Source: Physocladia obscura (taxonomy: Eukaryota > Chytridiomycota > Chytridiomycetes > Chytridiales > Chytriomycetaceae). Taken from it: a DNA stretch of 18,621 nt. Shown here one piece after another: positions 1 to 10,924 of this stretch; position 1 is the stretch's first letter; the number at the start of each line of letters is the position of its first letter. Location: assembly GCA_027596945.1 (NCBI GenBank), contig JADGJH010000438.1:1-18621 (forward strand). Direction: 5' to 3'. The notes under the pieces were generated by a model. That model saw only the letters and a list, made by a program, of their open reading frames with translations. It had not been told where the DNA came from and did no database searches. A program made the translations under genes and the position numbers.

Positions 1-60
1 TTGTTTTTCATAGTAATTGTGACTCATTTTCCCCATTTGATTTTGTTTCTTTCTTCCACC

Positions 61-340
61 TGTTTCACACAGAATTCAATCCAGCAAATGCCAATGTTCC
101 TGTCTTGGCTGGTATCAAAACACCTGCAACTCAGATAGCTCCTGCACTATGTATGCCCCCTTTCCTTCATCCCCACTTGATTCTCAACTTTGGCCTCAAC
201 CTCAACCTCAATTTGATGATGATGGTGATGTTGGATCACTTTTGGATTCTCCCAGTGTTGCTTCTCCCTTGACCACTACCTGTGTTGGTCTCTGCTCCAG
301 TTGCCATTGCCAATATCAAAAGCAGCCATTCAATTGACAC
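61..340 (+). pseudogene. Decayed coding-like stretch, unrecognised
   Basis: Two overlapping plus-strand frames read as plausible protein. One runs from about 70 through a stretch rich in Ala/Pro (NPANANVPVLAG is readable) and the other continues through a Pro/Gln/Asp-rich segment to a stop near 337. Switching between them needs a frameshift around 150-180, where simple repeats (CTCAACCTCAACC, GATGATGATG) lie. The composition resembles the Pro/Ser/Asp-rich linkers found in retroelement polyproteins, but no conserved motif identifies it. I treat it as a degenerate remnant, not an active gene. Confidence 0.25.
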
Positions 341-419
341 TGTTATCTTCAAATGTTCACCTACATGAAATTATGCACTTTGAAGATCCCAATGCTGGAT
401 TTCTGCATGTTCAAGTTAT

Positions 420-860
420 TTGCTAATTGTTACCAATCAACAGATGAGTCACCACATTACTGCTGATGGCCATCAGCTCATCTACAATTTGAAGCCAACA
501 TATGTTGATCTGGCTCACTTTATGGACAAGACTAAAACTGACATCCAGTACTGCCCAGATACTGCAGCAATTGTACAATACTTCAGCAATGATACACATC
601 TTCAATTTATTGATTCAACTCCAAAATCCAAAGAAAAACAAAAAAAATTAATAAGAAAAACCAAAAAATGAATAATCAAAAAGAACCAAACAAACTAAAG
701 TTTGAAATACTGAAATGCCTTAAGTGTGGCACTGTCAGAAGACTTCCAATTAATAATGATCTGAATTGTCATATGTAGTGATAATATAAACCCAGTTATT
801 GTAGTTCTTTCTGCATGAATTTGGTTTTACCAGGCTGAGGCACAAGAAGAGCAAAGGCTT
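420..860 (+). pseudogene. Unrecognised ORF with a CxxC remnant downstream
   Basis: An open frame of 83 codons (420-671) ends in a Lys-rich tail. Past its stop, a second short open stretch at about 712-778 reads KCLKCGTVRRLPINNDLNC, a Cys-x2-Cys followed by Arg-Arg-Leu-Pro, and then stops. This loosely recalls the first half of a CW-type zinc finger, but the usual Trp and the second Cys pair are not visible. After an acceptor-like site near 836 a short Glu/Gln-rich stretch follows and also stops. No start or promoter context supports an active gene, so an eroded transposon or gene fragment is most likely. The CW comparison is a guess. Confidence 0.22.
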
Positions 861-981
861 CAGAATCTCTGTAACAAGGTCAAGTGAGAGATGAGCACAC
901 AATTGCAGAAAGCATAGTGTTACTTAAACTTTTTTGTTACTAATATTACTTATTTAGTATTAAAATAAAAGTTATTTGAAA

Positions 982-1007
982 TACAGTGTCAACAATGTGA
1001 CACTGTA
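982..1007. repeat. Perfect 10-bp inverted repeat (hairpin)
   Basis: TACAGTGTCA (982-991) and TGACACTGTA (998-1007) are perfect reverse complements around a 6-base loop. The hairpin lies in the otherwise featureless 861-1434 gap, which is AT-rich and holds no gene I can support. Confidence 0.7.
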
Positions 1008-1272
1008 AATACTTAATCAAAGCCAGGTGCTAGATTGAATGAAAAAGAGCAAGTCAGAATTCAACTCTCCAGTTCTTGAATGAAGTAAGTGAAATATTGC
1101 AAGTGCAGTGGTGTGAATCAGCACAAGCAAGTTGTGAGAGACATGTATTAAAAGACTTATAACGCAAAATAAATCTTTCTTCACTAATTTAAGGTTCATG
1201 TGTTTCTTCTCAAAAAGAAATAAACAGTGGGTGGAATTTAAGGTTTATGCCTTAAATGACTCATCAAAAAAA

Positions 1273-1297
1273 TGTATTGAACTTTTTGATCAATACA
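1273..1297. repeat. Perfect 8-bp inverted repeat (hairpin)
   Basis: TGTATTGA (1273-1280) and TCAATACA (1290-1297) pair perfectly around a 9-base loop. It sits about 140 bp beyond the LRRC9 stop codon, so it would lie downstream of that gene's likely 3' end. Confidence 0.65.
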
Positions 1298-1429
1298 CGA
1301 GTGTTTGTGTCAACAAAAAATTTAAATTAATTATCATTAATCCACCAATAAAATAATTCTTTGTGGAGAAGTACAAAAAGGTATTGAAATTCTGAAGGTT
1401 TTTGTATTAGTCATAGAGTTTGGGCAAAA

Positions 1430-1435
1430 TTTATT
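1430..1435 (-). promoter_or_regulatory. AATAAA hexamer overlapping the LRRC9 stop
   Basis: On the minus strand the stop TGA (1437-1435) shares its final A with AATAAA (1435-1430). If this is the polyadenylation signal, the 3' UTR would be only a few tens of bases. The match is to the metazoan hexamer; fungal signals are looser, so it may be coincidental in AT-rich DNA. Confidence 0.35.
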
Positions 1436-4400
1436 CAATGATGCATTCGCTGACTTCCAAATCCAGATGAGTTTGCAGCAAGTTTCATTTCAAGTCCTGG
1501 AGATATTTTTATTAATGGAAACAACGAAAAAAAAACTAATGGAAAATTTTAAACATACCATCCAGAACTACAGAAGTAATTCTAATTGGCAATTTTGCCA
1601 TTGAAGGATTACTGCTGAATATTTGAGAAGTACTTGTTGATAGTGTTTGTTTTAAGAGACTTTGTGCTTCGCTTTGAATGATGCACTGATCCATGGAATA
1701 TGCCTGTTTTGCTCTTGTTGTTTAAAATGTTGCTGTTTGGTTCAGCATACCTCAGCTCGTTTGCGATCATCTTCATTCACTTCTCGACCGTCAATAATCA
1801 TAATTTGTGGCAGTTTTAAAACGACAACAACTCGATATAAAATTTTTCGAGTGACTGTATTTGCAGTTAAACTAAGTTCCAACAAACTCGGAAGCTTCAT
1901 TTTCTGTCCAACAACAATGAGTTCAAGAATGAGTTAATAAATTTTTGAATTAGAATGCTTACTTCAATCTCAATCACTTCACTTATTCTATTGCCATTGA
2001 GAAACAAATATTGCAAATTTGGGAGACAATCAAAATGTGATAGCGATCGTAATCTATTTTCCCTGTTTAAAGAGTGTTAGAAAATTGTTTCAAGTTAATA
2101 GCATTTCACTTGATGTGAAGCTCCTTCAAATTTATAAGAGAAAGAAATGATGATGGTTCGGCAGCTTTGATTTGGTTTCTATCCAATACTAGTTCAATCA
2201 AAGTTGTCATGTGTTCTAGTCCGTCAATCTATAAAAATTCCATTATTGAAGACTCTGTATAAAATAATAAAATAATTAATACGCGAGATATTTTGTTGCC
2301 CTGCAGGTACAGTCGCTTAAGCTGCCCAAGTCGATACAAGCCCAAATCTGCAATTCGCGAAATATTGTTGTTTCCAAGGTGAAGCTCTTCAAGACTGGAA
2401 AATATAGTTTTTCGATGAAATTCTGCATTGTCTACTTTCCATCCATTCAGACCCAAAACTGCAGGCACATCAGCACTTAAAATTTTATCAATACGATTAC
2501 TGTTTAAACAAAGGCATCGAAGCCCTTGCAAACTCGCAAAGGCATCCAGTGATACTAATTGATTGTTGTCGAACTGTAACCTTCGGATGTTACGAAATTC
2601 ATTGGCTTGACTTCCAATAAAACAATCGGCCTCCTTAATTTTGCAATTGCGCAGATCAAGTTCGCTAATATTTCGGAAGCTGAAGTGTCCAATTTTTGCT
2701 CCTAGTAACTCAATTGTTAGTTTTCCAAGGTAAATTTCTTTCGCCAATGATTGCTCTTTGGGCGTTATGCTTGCTCCGTCAAGAATCTAAGTGAAGATTT
2801 AACTTATTAGACAAATATTTAAGAATACCTTCAGTCTTGTGAGATAAAATATTGTAAACATTCTGTAGTGCATCTGTTGGCAAACTGCATTTCCTGTAAC
2901 ATCCAGAATAATCAATCGAGGTAACTCTTTAAGGGGAAATATGTTATAAAGATCTGTTATACAATTATTCCCAATATCTGTTACAATATTTTTAGTCTTT
3001 TCAACGGTGAAAATCACAATATCAAAGTGACAAGAACAAACACAAATACACCCACTCACAAAATTCCATTAAAGAAGTAATCTGAGCAAAAGGCTTTATT
3101 GTCTGGATAAAGTTATTTTCAAGACTGAGAAACATGAGATTTGAAAATTTGCCAGCATTCTCGACAACTTTGATCTTGTTTTTACTAACATCCAATTTCG
3201 TTAATCCCGAAAGTGATGACAACACATCGATAGATTCTATCTCATTATCTTCGAGTGATATTTCTTCAAGCCGCAGACACATTGTTAACTTTGAAACATC
3301 ACTGATGTTATTCATGCGGAAAGATGCCCATCTCAAATTGATTAAACTAATTAAAAATTTTAATAGCTGGGTTATTGGGTAATGAAAAGTACCCTAGTGG
3401 AAGCATATCAAGATTATGCAGACCGCAGCCATCCAACTCCAAAGTAGTAATATTTTCAGCGATAAAAGTTTGATCTTCGAAAGCTTCGCTAGAAATTCTC
3501 CAGTACTCATTTAATGCAGCAGATGACCCATAGCCACTTTGAGTTCTTACTGAAAGTGGACGAAACAAGTGTTGCTGTGTCGAAGAATTTTTAAACAAAA
3601 CATCATCCCAAGTTTTTTCGCAGTCATCAAAGTTTGCGAAATTTTTGGTTGATATCAAAGGCTTTGAACCGTCACGCTTCATAGCAGTATCAATAAGATT
3701 ACCATCTAAATATTTTAACTTTGCAAATCCTCCATTTCCCAAGAGAAGCTGCAAATAACCTTTAAATTTACACACTGGATTCAGTCTCAAATCTAAATTG
3801 AATAGTTCAACAAAGTTTTTTTGAATTTGATCCAATTCAGTCGTATGGAAAATATGATTTCCAGCGATATCCAAGTACTGCAAGTTTTTTGCCAAATCGA
3901 GAAGGGAATTCAACGAAGAAATTGCATTAAAAGACAAATCCAATGTTGAGAGGAGCGGAAAATATTTTAAATTGCTTGGAACTTCTTTGAGGCTACATTC
4001 AGAGAGAATAAGCGTTTTTATTGCTCCGAACAAGCGAAAAGTAGTCATCGGTGGAAGTTTTGAATATTTTGATAGATTTAAATATTCAATATTGGCAGGA
4101 GCTTGCTTGCTCAGTATTTCCTAAAATAACAGTTTTAGTTGGTTCAAAAGAATAAACAGAAATATACCAAAGTTTGCTCAATTGCAGGCGGCTCAACAAA
4201 ATTTTCGATTTGTTTTATTTCAGGAAATTGTGATGCAATAACATTCATTGTGAATGAATCATATAAAGCTGCAATATTTTTCTATTATATCAAACATTAG
4301 TGCTAATTTTTAGAAACTATCACACAAACATCTGTTCCTGAAATTTTTTTCACAATATCCATGACAATAGACGGCATATCTGCCTGGCTCAGCTTGTTGC

Positions 4401-6826
4401 TGTATGCAATGTCCAGCATCAGTTTTTCACTTTTTGTTGTAAATTTGTCAAGTTCGCATTCAAGAGAAAACTCTACAAAAAATTCTGGAGTTGCAAGTTC
4501 TTTGTTGACAATAAAATATTTACGGCAAGGTACATCCCCTTGAGGCGATTTTTCACCAACATCTTCGAAAAATAGATCGATTACAGTATTGTCTGGAAAA
4601 TTTAAAGAATTATGTTCTAATTTGTTTAATATTAGCCATATAACGTGAAGAATTGAAAGTCAAAAAATCAAAAAATCAAGAAAACCAAGATTTTTCGCTA
4701 GACCAAGAGTTTTATTTGCAACTGCTCGCAAAATTATTGCTTGTCGCAAATTCTTCGCTTCCCCTTCCTCTTCTGTGAAATTTAGAAAGTTTGTGAAAAC
4801 AGGGAACAGTGCTGTAGGCTGATTGTCGCTAAATTTAATATTGAACCCATGTTCAATCGATTCAAAGGGGCTTGGATTTGAGCCTTGAAAACAAAGATAC
4901 TCCAGGGATTGTAAAGGTTCATTCATTGCTTTGACTTTTCCCTGATTTCTAGAGATTAAACTTTCGTTTATGTAACAGAATATGATGAAATTACCTCAAA
5001 TGTATTTTTCAAAAATCTGTTGTGAATTTTTGAAATTCGGTGAATTTGTATCTTTTTATGTTCAGTTCCATAGTTTGATCGGAGTATCATACTTTTTACA
5101 AGTGATTCACATATTTCAAACCAAGAATCATTCGACTCATAGTCTTCAAAACGAACATTGCCACCCGTTTCCAACTCAAGCAATAATTTTCTAAAAAACA
5201 GTTACGTCGATGAAACTTACTGTATTGCTCTGAGTTACCTAATTGCCATGTCACTTTGTTGAGTAATTTGCGTTATAACATCACGTTTGTGTTGATGAAA
5301 ATTTTCTAAAATTTTCATTTTAGAAGAAATTAACTGTTTCAGTCTTGCAGAAGATTCTTCCAATAAATTTCTGTTATTTGAAGGTTTCTTCTGCTTTATG
5401 TTCATTATATTTTATTATTTTTATAGATATTCTTTAGGGAAATGCCCAAACCTCTTGCGAATTTTGCATTAACGATAAATCATCTTTTGCCCGCTGTACT
5501 GATTTTCCCGCTTTCATCAAATCGCCCAAAATTTCTTCAATTTGATTTTCATCATTATCTGTTTGAATTTGTAGCAGTTTTATCAAAAAATTCGTATTTC
5601 TTTTGATTGTTCGAACCCGCATCGTGTAGTACATCCGCTTCTTCAGAACTGTTGCACTTATAATCCGGCGAGACTCTTCAGTGATTTCAAGTGTATCCAG
5701 CACTTTTAAATTTGGAAGATGGTATATGACGTGGGTTTGGTAGTTACTTAGGAAGCATATAGGGTTGTCTGCACAATTTGGATCTGAAAGGCTCAAAGAC
5801 GCAAGTTTTGGAAGAATTGCAAGAAAAAGAACATCTCGGAATGATGAAAGTCTGTTGCCAGCAATATTGAGAGACTGTTCAAAAAAAAGCAAATAATAAT
5901 AATAATAAACACAGCGACAAATAAGTGAAGATATCACTATGAGTAAAAAATGTAAGAAACAACGAACGAAAAGGGAAAAAACCTCAAGACTCATATTTTC
6001 GTTCAAAGATTCGCCAATAGACGCGATTCTATTATTTCCTACATGTAGTTCGCGAAGCATTTTTAAGCAGCGGACTTTTTCGATTTGTATAATTTCTGTT
6101 TGATATTTATAAGCAGTGAATTACTCGAAAGGAGGTAAAACCATTATCGCATAACCACAAAACCTCCAGATTCACAAGTTTTTCAAGTCCTTGCATTTTT
6201 TTGATTTTGTTCGCGTATCTGATGGAATTAGTTAGGTTGTGTGTGATTGATATTGTGGCGACACGAACAGAAATAATCTTTTTAGATTGACACACCACTC
6301 CAGTCCCGATATTATTGTAATCCGTGTTTCACAAATCCACAGCTCCGTCAATAGTGGACAGCTTTCGAGTCCAATAACCATACGAATATCTTGCGCCACA
6401 ATACACAATGAAGTGAGGTTACCAAAATTGGACAAAGCAGCCATAGTTGGATAATTAAAATGACACATTTCCAAACGAGTTATAGAGTTTTCTTTTGTGA
6501 CAAAGCTTGTTTCACTTATAGCGTTGTTTAAGCACTAGTACGGAATTGTTAAAATGAAAATTTGCAAGCTTTTGTCTCACCAAACTTGCAACATCTTTAT
6601 TATTAAAATACTGCCATGCGCGTTGATTCTTTCTTAGCTTGGATTCTTCATTGTCAATTGACTTTTGAGTGGCTGTCATTAATGAAATTTGCTTGCTTGA
6701 GTTTTTTTTTCCTTCTAATTTAAACTTCTTCGTTTGCGCGCTTGACTGTGCTGATTGTGGCGTAGTATTTTCAGTCAGACAGATTGGCGAGATCTGCGCT
6801 GAATCATCTTCCAAAGATTCATTCAT
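1435..6826 (-). CDS. LRRC9: LRRC9-like leucine-rich repeat protein, 19 exons
   Basis: Model: complement(join(1435..1496,1559..1703,1751..1903,1963..2062,2110..2228,2283..2786,2829..2977,3060..3346,3393..4120,4168..4268,4326..4592,4686..4941,4995..5190,5239..5390,5452..5874,5983..6095,6142..6218,6269..6534,6581..6826)), about 1447 residues, close to human LRRC9 (about 1450). A first LRR array (about residues 85-295) contains NLTSLCIVAQDIRM and ends in a cap, NPICFLSNYQTHVIYHLPNL. A less repetitive middle (about 300-700) includes an ELETGGNVRFED stretch also recognisable in LRRC9. A second LRR array (about 715-1380) has several caps (NPVC, NAVC), and the tail has KLPIRITSVVLDG. The N-terminal extension (first about 80 residues) is Ser/Lys-rich. 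Introns are mostly 42-108 bp, many with CTAAC-like branch sites. LRRC9 is linked to cilia by gene co-occurrence; its biochemical role is poorly known. Least certain are the first ATG (6826), the exon 5/6 boundary (a one-codon choice), the 4686 donor (alternative 4704) and the 4326/4268 junction. Confidence 0.88.
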
Positions 6827-6958
6827 TAATGTTGACAATTTTATTTTCGATTCTTTTGTCTTTTGTGATTTTTTTATTGCAATTCGATTTTAGATTACCA
6901 TATTCTAAGAGCATCTCTTCCAACTAAAATTTTTCGGCTACTTATGCCAATGTGTTTT

Positions 6959-7430
6959 TTAATTTTTTGAATGTTTTTGATAGATGGTATTGAATCTATA
7001 TGGATGTTTATTTGTTTGTTGTGGTACTTTGTGGAGTGCTGCGTATATTGTAAGAATTTCTCCTTTGTACGCTGATGTGTTACTATAATTAAATTTTAGT
7101 GCTTCAGTTTGGTTTTCCTTTTTGTTTTGAACAAAGGTTGATAGTTTATTGCTTTGTTTTGATTCATCCATCCAGATTTCTGTTTGTTGTTGCAGGAGTA
7201 TTTCTTCTCATAGGGTAGGTTCATTTTTTATTTTTAGGTGTGGCTATCTGTGATATTTTCCGTTAACACGTTTTGGATGCATTTGTACCACATTGGCGTA
7301 TAGGTGAGAGCTATAAAATATGGGTTTTTGGTGTTTGCAGCAAATTGCGAAAACGATATCCTGTATTTTTTTGAGTAGTTTATCAGCATTTTTTTACAAC
7401 TGTTCATAGTATTTTTGATAATCAAATGGT
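6959..7430 (-). mobile_element. RNase H-like retroelement relic
   Basis: Minus-strand frames carry WMDESKQ (about 7150-7170), comparable to the DGSK start of retroelement RNase H domains. About 35 residues later comes SAYKGEILTIYAAL, comparable to the second catalytic block with its Glu. A preceding open stretch (7425-7234) with TPMWYKCIQNVL could be the upstream connection segment. A stop near 7225 separates the two parts and the last catalytic Asp blocks are not readable, so the element is dead. A non-LTR element is the likeliest source, but the family is not certain. Confidence 0.45.
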
Positions 7431-7814
7431 TGCATTAGATACAAAATATTAATACTTTTAATTTTAAAACAAAATACTTGAGTTTCTCTAATTTTATTAA
7501 CATTGTTACAGAAGTTTTATTTCAGTATGGTTGAAAAAACAAAACAGTGGTGTTTAGTATTTCAGACATGAAAAATTCATTGTGAATGGCAATGACAAGA
7601 CACAGATTAGAATAGCACACTGAGTTGATGGTCATTTGTTCTCCGGTGCCCTCAGCTACTTTTATTTGTTTCCCTTGATTGCTTTCTGTCATTAACACAG
7701 CTTAATCCTATATACTACCGAGGTCATACCAAATAGGTTTTGTTTTAAAGTCTTTCAGACAAAAAGTTGATTTCTGTTAAATATTTCGTTTTTTTTTTTT
7801 GGTGAACATCAATC
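7431..7814. other. Spacer upstream of LSM2, including T-tract
   Basis: No gene is visible here. The stretch is AT-rich and ends in a run of T (about 7790-7800) some 15 bases before the LSM2 start codon. It presumably contains the LSM2 promoter, but no TATA-like or other defined element could be picked out with confidence. Confidence 0.35.
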
Positions 7815-8243
7815 ATGTTATTCTACAGCTTTTTCAAAACACTGATTGGGCAACCAGTCGTTGTTGAACTCAAAAATGATCTAAGTATCCAGGGTATTCT
7901 CGTATCTGTCGATCAGTTTCTCAATCTAAAACTCGACGACATCAGAGTTAGTGATGAGAAACGCTTTCCGCACATGGTCAGAACAGAATAGTTTTTGATT
8001 CCGATCCTTACCAATTAAAACACCTGTTTCCCATCACGCCATGCTTTTACACTGGTTCTCAATCGCTTGCTCTTTCGTACGCACGTGTACTCAAACTTAT
8101 TTGCATATTTATCAACGTAGATGAGTGTGAAAAACTGCTTCATCAGAGGATCCGTCATACGATACGTACAACTGCCCGCAGCCGCCATTGACACGGAGCT
8201 ACTACAAGATGCAACCAGAAGAGAGAATTTGGCAGAAAAATGA
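7815..8243 (+). CDS. LSM2: LSM2, U6 snRNA-associated Sm-like protein
   Basis: Model: join(7815..7976,8121..8243), 94 residues against about 95 in human LSM2. It starts MLFYSFFKTLIGQPVVVELK, the near-invariant LSm2 N-terminus. Sm1 follows through SVDQFLNLKLDDI. Exon 2 supplies Sm2 (CFIRGSVIRYVQLP) and the LLQDATRRE tail. LSm2 is a ring subunit of the nuclear LSm2-8 complex (U6 snRNA stability) and the cytoplasmic LSm1-7 complex (mRNA decapping/decay). The 144-bp intron is longer than most here and starts with an unusual GTCAGA donor, but the join restores the family sequence exactly (PHM|MSVKNC). Reading on without splicing stops at 7991 after 58 codons. Confidence 0.95.
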
Positions 8244-9500
8244 AAACTCAGCTCGAAATTTTGGCTCCGCAATCGATTGTTTTGTGCGTAGTTCAGTGCC
8301 TCGAATCAATAAAAAATATATGTATACAGATCGAAGCGAGTTACCATATTGTTTATGCTTAAAACCAATTCAAGGCGCAATAATTACACGGAAGAAAAAT
8401 TCTTTTCACTCATAAAAATCCAGAACAACAAAAGAAAAACATTATTTTTCAATCAGTTATTATTACATTTTTTGAGAGATGTTGAGATGTATCTGTGGAT
8501 AAAAAGAAATGTGAGCAATATTAGAGAAAAGAACAAATAAAAAGAAATATTGCTGCTTTTATAACAAATTTTTGATCTGTCACCAACACAGGAGCTTGCA
8601 ATCACTACAGTTTATTCAAATTAAAAAGAAATTAGCAACTTGGGAATATGCCTGTGGATCTACAGCATGTTGTTTCCCACACACATGCACATGAAAACAT
8701 GAAAATATATGCGCTATATAATTATTTCTTCCACTGCAAATAAGTCTCCAAAATTGCTAATATAGATATAAATCACCCCAAAACTATTCAAAACTGGATC
8801 AGTTGATACAAGGAAACTAGAAGTGTTTCTCATAAGGCAACAAAAATATTCAAGAATTCACTTGATATACAAAGAATGGATATTTGAATACTTCAAATCC
8901 GGATCACTGTCATTTTTGGATCTAACCCTAGTCATATCTAATGCAATCCTCAACTGAAACTGTCAAGATTAGCAAGGACATACCTACTCCTGCTTCAAAG
9001 ACAAGAACAGCACCAACAAATCCATTAAAGCAGGAACTTGTGAGGATATCCAAGTGTGTTTTATGTGCACATCAAAATTTGACTGTGGCATCAAATGCCA
9101 GTTTCTTCTTTGCCATTTTTTGTTACCAAACTTCCAATAATGCCTCTCTGCTCATTTTGAGTCAATATTCACACAGGTACTTCACAGTTGTGTTTTTTTG
9201 ACCCTCAAATCTTTTGTCTTTACTTTTAATGAACAACCAAGCACAGGTACATCTATACCTTGTGACTCTTTTGGTGTATGCACTTACAGGAATCCTTATC
9301 TGGAATTCTCAATTATTAAAAACTCCTGTGCACATGTCTATCTTGATGGGGCAAGCTTGGCTTGAATAGCTTTGCCTTGATTATTCACCCTGAATGCACG
9401 AACATTTTATTACATTTTTCACATTTAATAATTTTTTTTTGTTAAAAAGCAGCAATTTTTTTGTATGTTGTTACTGGAAAAAACTCAAACCATGCAGCAC
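8244..9500. other. Gene-free AT-rich stretch after LSM2
   Basis: An AATAAA hexamer at 8308-8313 is a plausible LSM2 polyadenylation signal, 65 bases after the stop. Beyond it I see no supported gene. A plus-strand frame at 8941-9201 (86 codons, with CVLCAHQN) and a readable stretch around 9245-9360 have no recognisable motif. They may be upstream parts of the Harbinger relic that follows. Confidence 0.4.
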
Positions 9501-9504
9501 AAGA

Positions 9505-10613
9505 GTGATTTCAACATTCAGGTGATACCATTAGCCAGTGTTTCTTAGCCTTTCTGCTGGAATTATAAATAATCTGACAATGTATCCATTATTTGCTAAC
9601 TGTGATGGAGCTCTAGATGGAATTCAGTAGTCCCAGAAACAACGGCAGCCTCATACAGAAACAGAAAAAATGGAGTTCTTTCACAAAATGTGTTAAAGTG
9701 TAAAAGATTCAAGCCGTATTGAAAGATGAATTCACTCTTTATTGAAAGAAATCTCTCAATTTGCTTAAAAAGTAAAGAACAAAACAGTGGACTTGCCATT
9801 TCCATCATTAAGCAGTAGCTTTTGTATTAATACAAGGACATTTTGTATGGGGAGGAAAATGCAAGATTTATTTAAAGACTGTTTTTGGAATTTTTGTGAT
9901 TGAGGATTTTAAACAATGAAAATCTAGAATAAAGAAAAAAGAATTCTCACTAAAAATCCTTACCATACACAATCATTAACAGAGATTGCAACAAAATGTT
10001 TTGGGAGTTGGTGGTATTGATATGTTGTTTCACTTTGTGCATGCTATCTAGGAAGGGTTTGCACATGATAGCTGAGTTTTGGCAGTTGCATTTGCAGATG
10101 GTTTTAAAATTCTGCCAGGCAATTTTTAATGCTGGAAATACTTTCACTAATCAAATATTGGTGCCATATTGTGGAATTCATTATCATCTCAAAGAATGGG
10201 GTCAAGAAAATGAAATGTATGTTTTTTTTATTTTAAAATTTTTTAGGGTTTTGTTTTTCTCCTGGACCAGCAAACACAAGGAATTATTCAATCTCTATCA
10301 TGCACAGCTTTGAAATGTTGTTGACCACATTTTAAGCGCATTTGTTAAGTGATTTCCAATAGTCAAGTCTATGCAGGAATTTTCACCAGAAACACAGCAT
10401 GATCTGGTTATTTGGTTATTTGTTATTTTTAACATTATTTGATCCCAACAGGATACAGATACATTCCAGAATTCTATGATTCTATTTGAAGATGAGCAGG
10501 AGAAAGAAAATCACAATAATGAGTCAGCTGAAAATGGACACAATCTGCAGAATTCAACTACAAATGCCATGTGGTTAGACTTTCAGAGGGAGTTTAGAAC
10601 AAAAAGGGCTTAA
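9505..10613 (+). mobile_element. PIF/Harbinger DDE transposase relic
   Basis: Fragments of one transposase appear in order in different plus-strand frames. FQHSGDTISQCF (about 9510) is the pre-catalytic helix region. CDGALDGI (about 9600) holds the first catalytic Asp. VPETTAASYRNRKNGVLSQN (about 9630) follows. Next come ADGFKILPG (about 10095), then NAGNTFTNQ where the family has an Asp-Ala-Gly, LVPYCGIHYHLKEWG (about 10160) and ELFNLYHAQL (about 10285). The tail runs to the stop at 10613. Several frameshifts and stops separate them, the segment with the second Asp is not readable, and the third Asp appears changed to Asn. GTATGT...TTTTTAG at about 10217-10246 could be an intron of the original element. 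Terminal inverted repeats were not found by eye. Confidence 0.82.
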
Positions 10614-10924
10614 CTTTGGGGAATAGTCGGTAATTAACAGTTTTTTTCCACATTTTTAATAATAATAAATTACCATGTTGTTTTTTTATTAATTATTTTT
10701 CAGATTTTTTCGTAAAACAGTTTTTATTTAACCATTTTGGCAATTGCAGTTTTCAAATATTTGAAAAGAAGACAAAAAATTAATAAAAATCCATCATCTC
10801 TAAGACCCCATGTTACACAGCAAATTAACAGTATGGTTTCTTCAATTAATTAAATTTGTTTTTTGCACCTTGCATTGCAAAATTGGCTCTTTCAAGCTGA
10901 ATTAATGGCACAGATTCAATTAAA

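Noticed and set aside
1662..1937. 91-codon plus-strand ORF opposite the LRRC9 3' exons
   Set aside because: It is antisense to LRRC9 exons 17 and 18, which are supported by LRR-cap similarity and good splice sites.
5891..5907. AAT/TTA trinucleotide run in the LRRC9 gene
   Set aside because: It is a simple microsatellite inside intron 4 with no sign of function; a similar short run at about 11063-11078 lies in the copia relic.
8015..8272. 85-codon minus-strand ORF opposite LSM2
   Set aside because: Its N-terminal part is the exact antisense of LSM2 exon 2, whose plus-strand translation matches the family. The rest lies in the LSM2 intron. It is a shadow frame.
8188..8540. Plus-strand ORFs with DCFVRSSVPRI, superficially like the LSm2 NCFIRGSV motif
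   Set aside because: The true Sm2 motif is encoded at 8121-8243 and joins in frame to exon 1. The later resemblance is accidental and lies in the 3' flank.
9996..10313. Intact 105-codon membrane-like protein
   Set aside because: The readable part is the C-terminal half of a Harbinger transposase. The hydrophobic stretches come from a wrong frame at the left end and from an intron-like insert.
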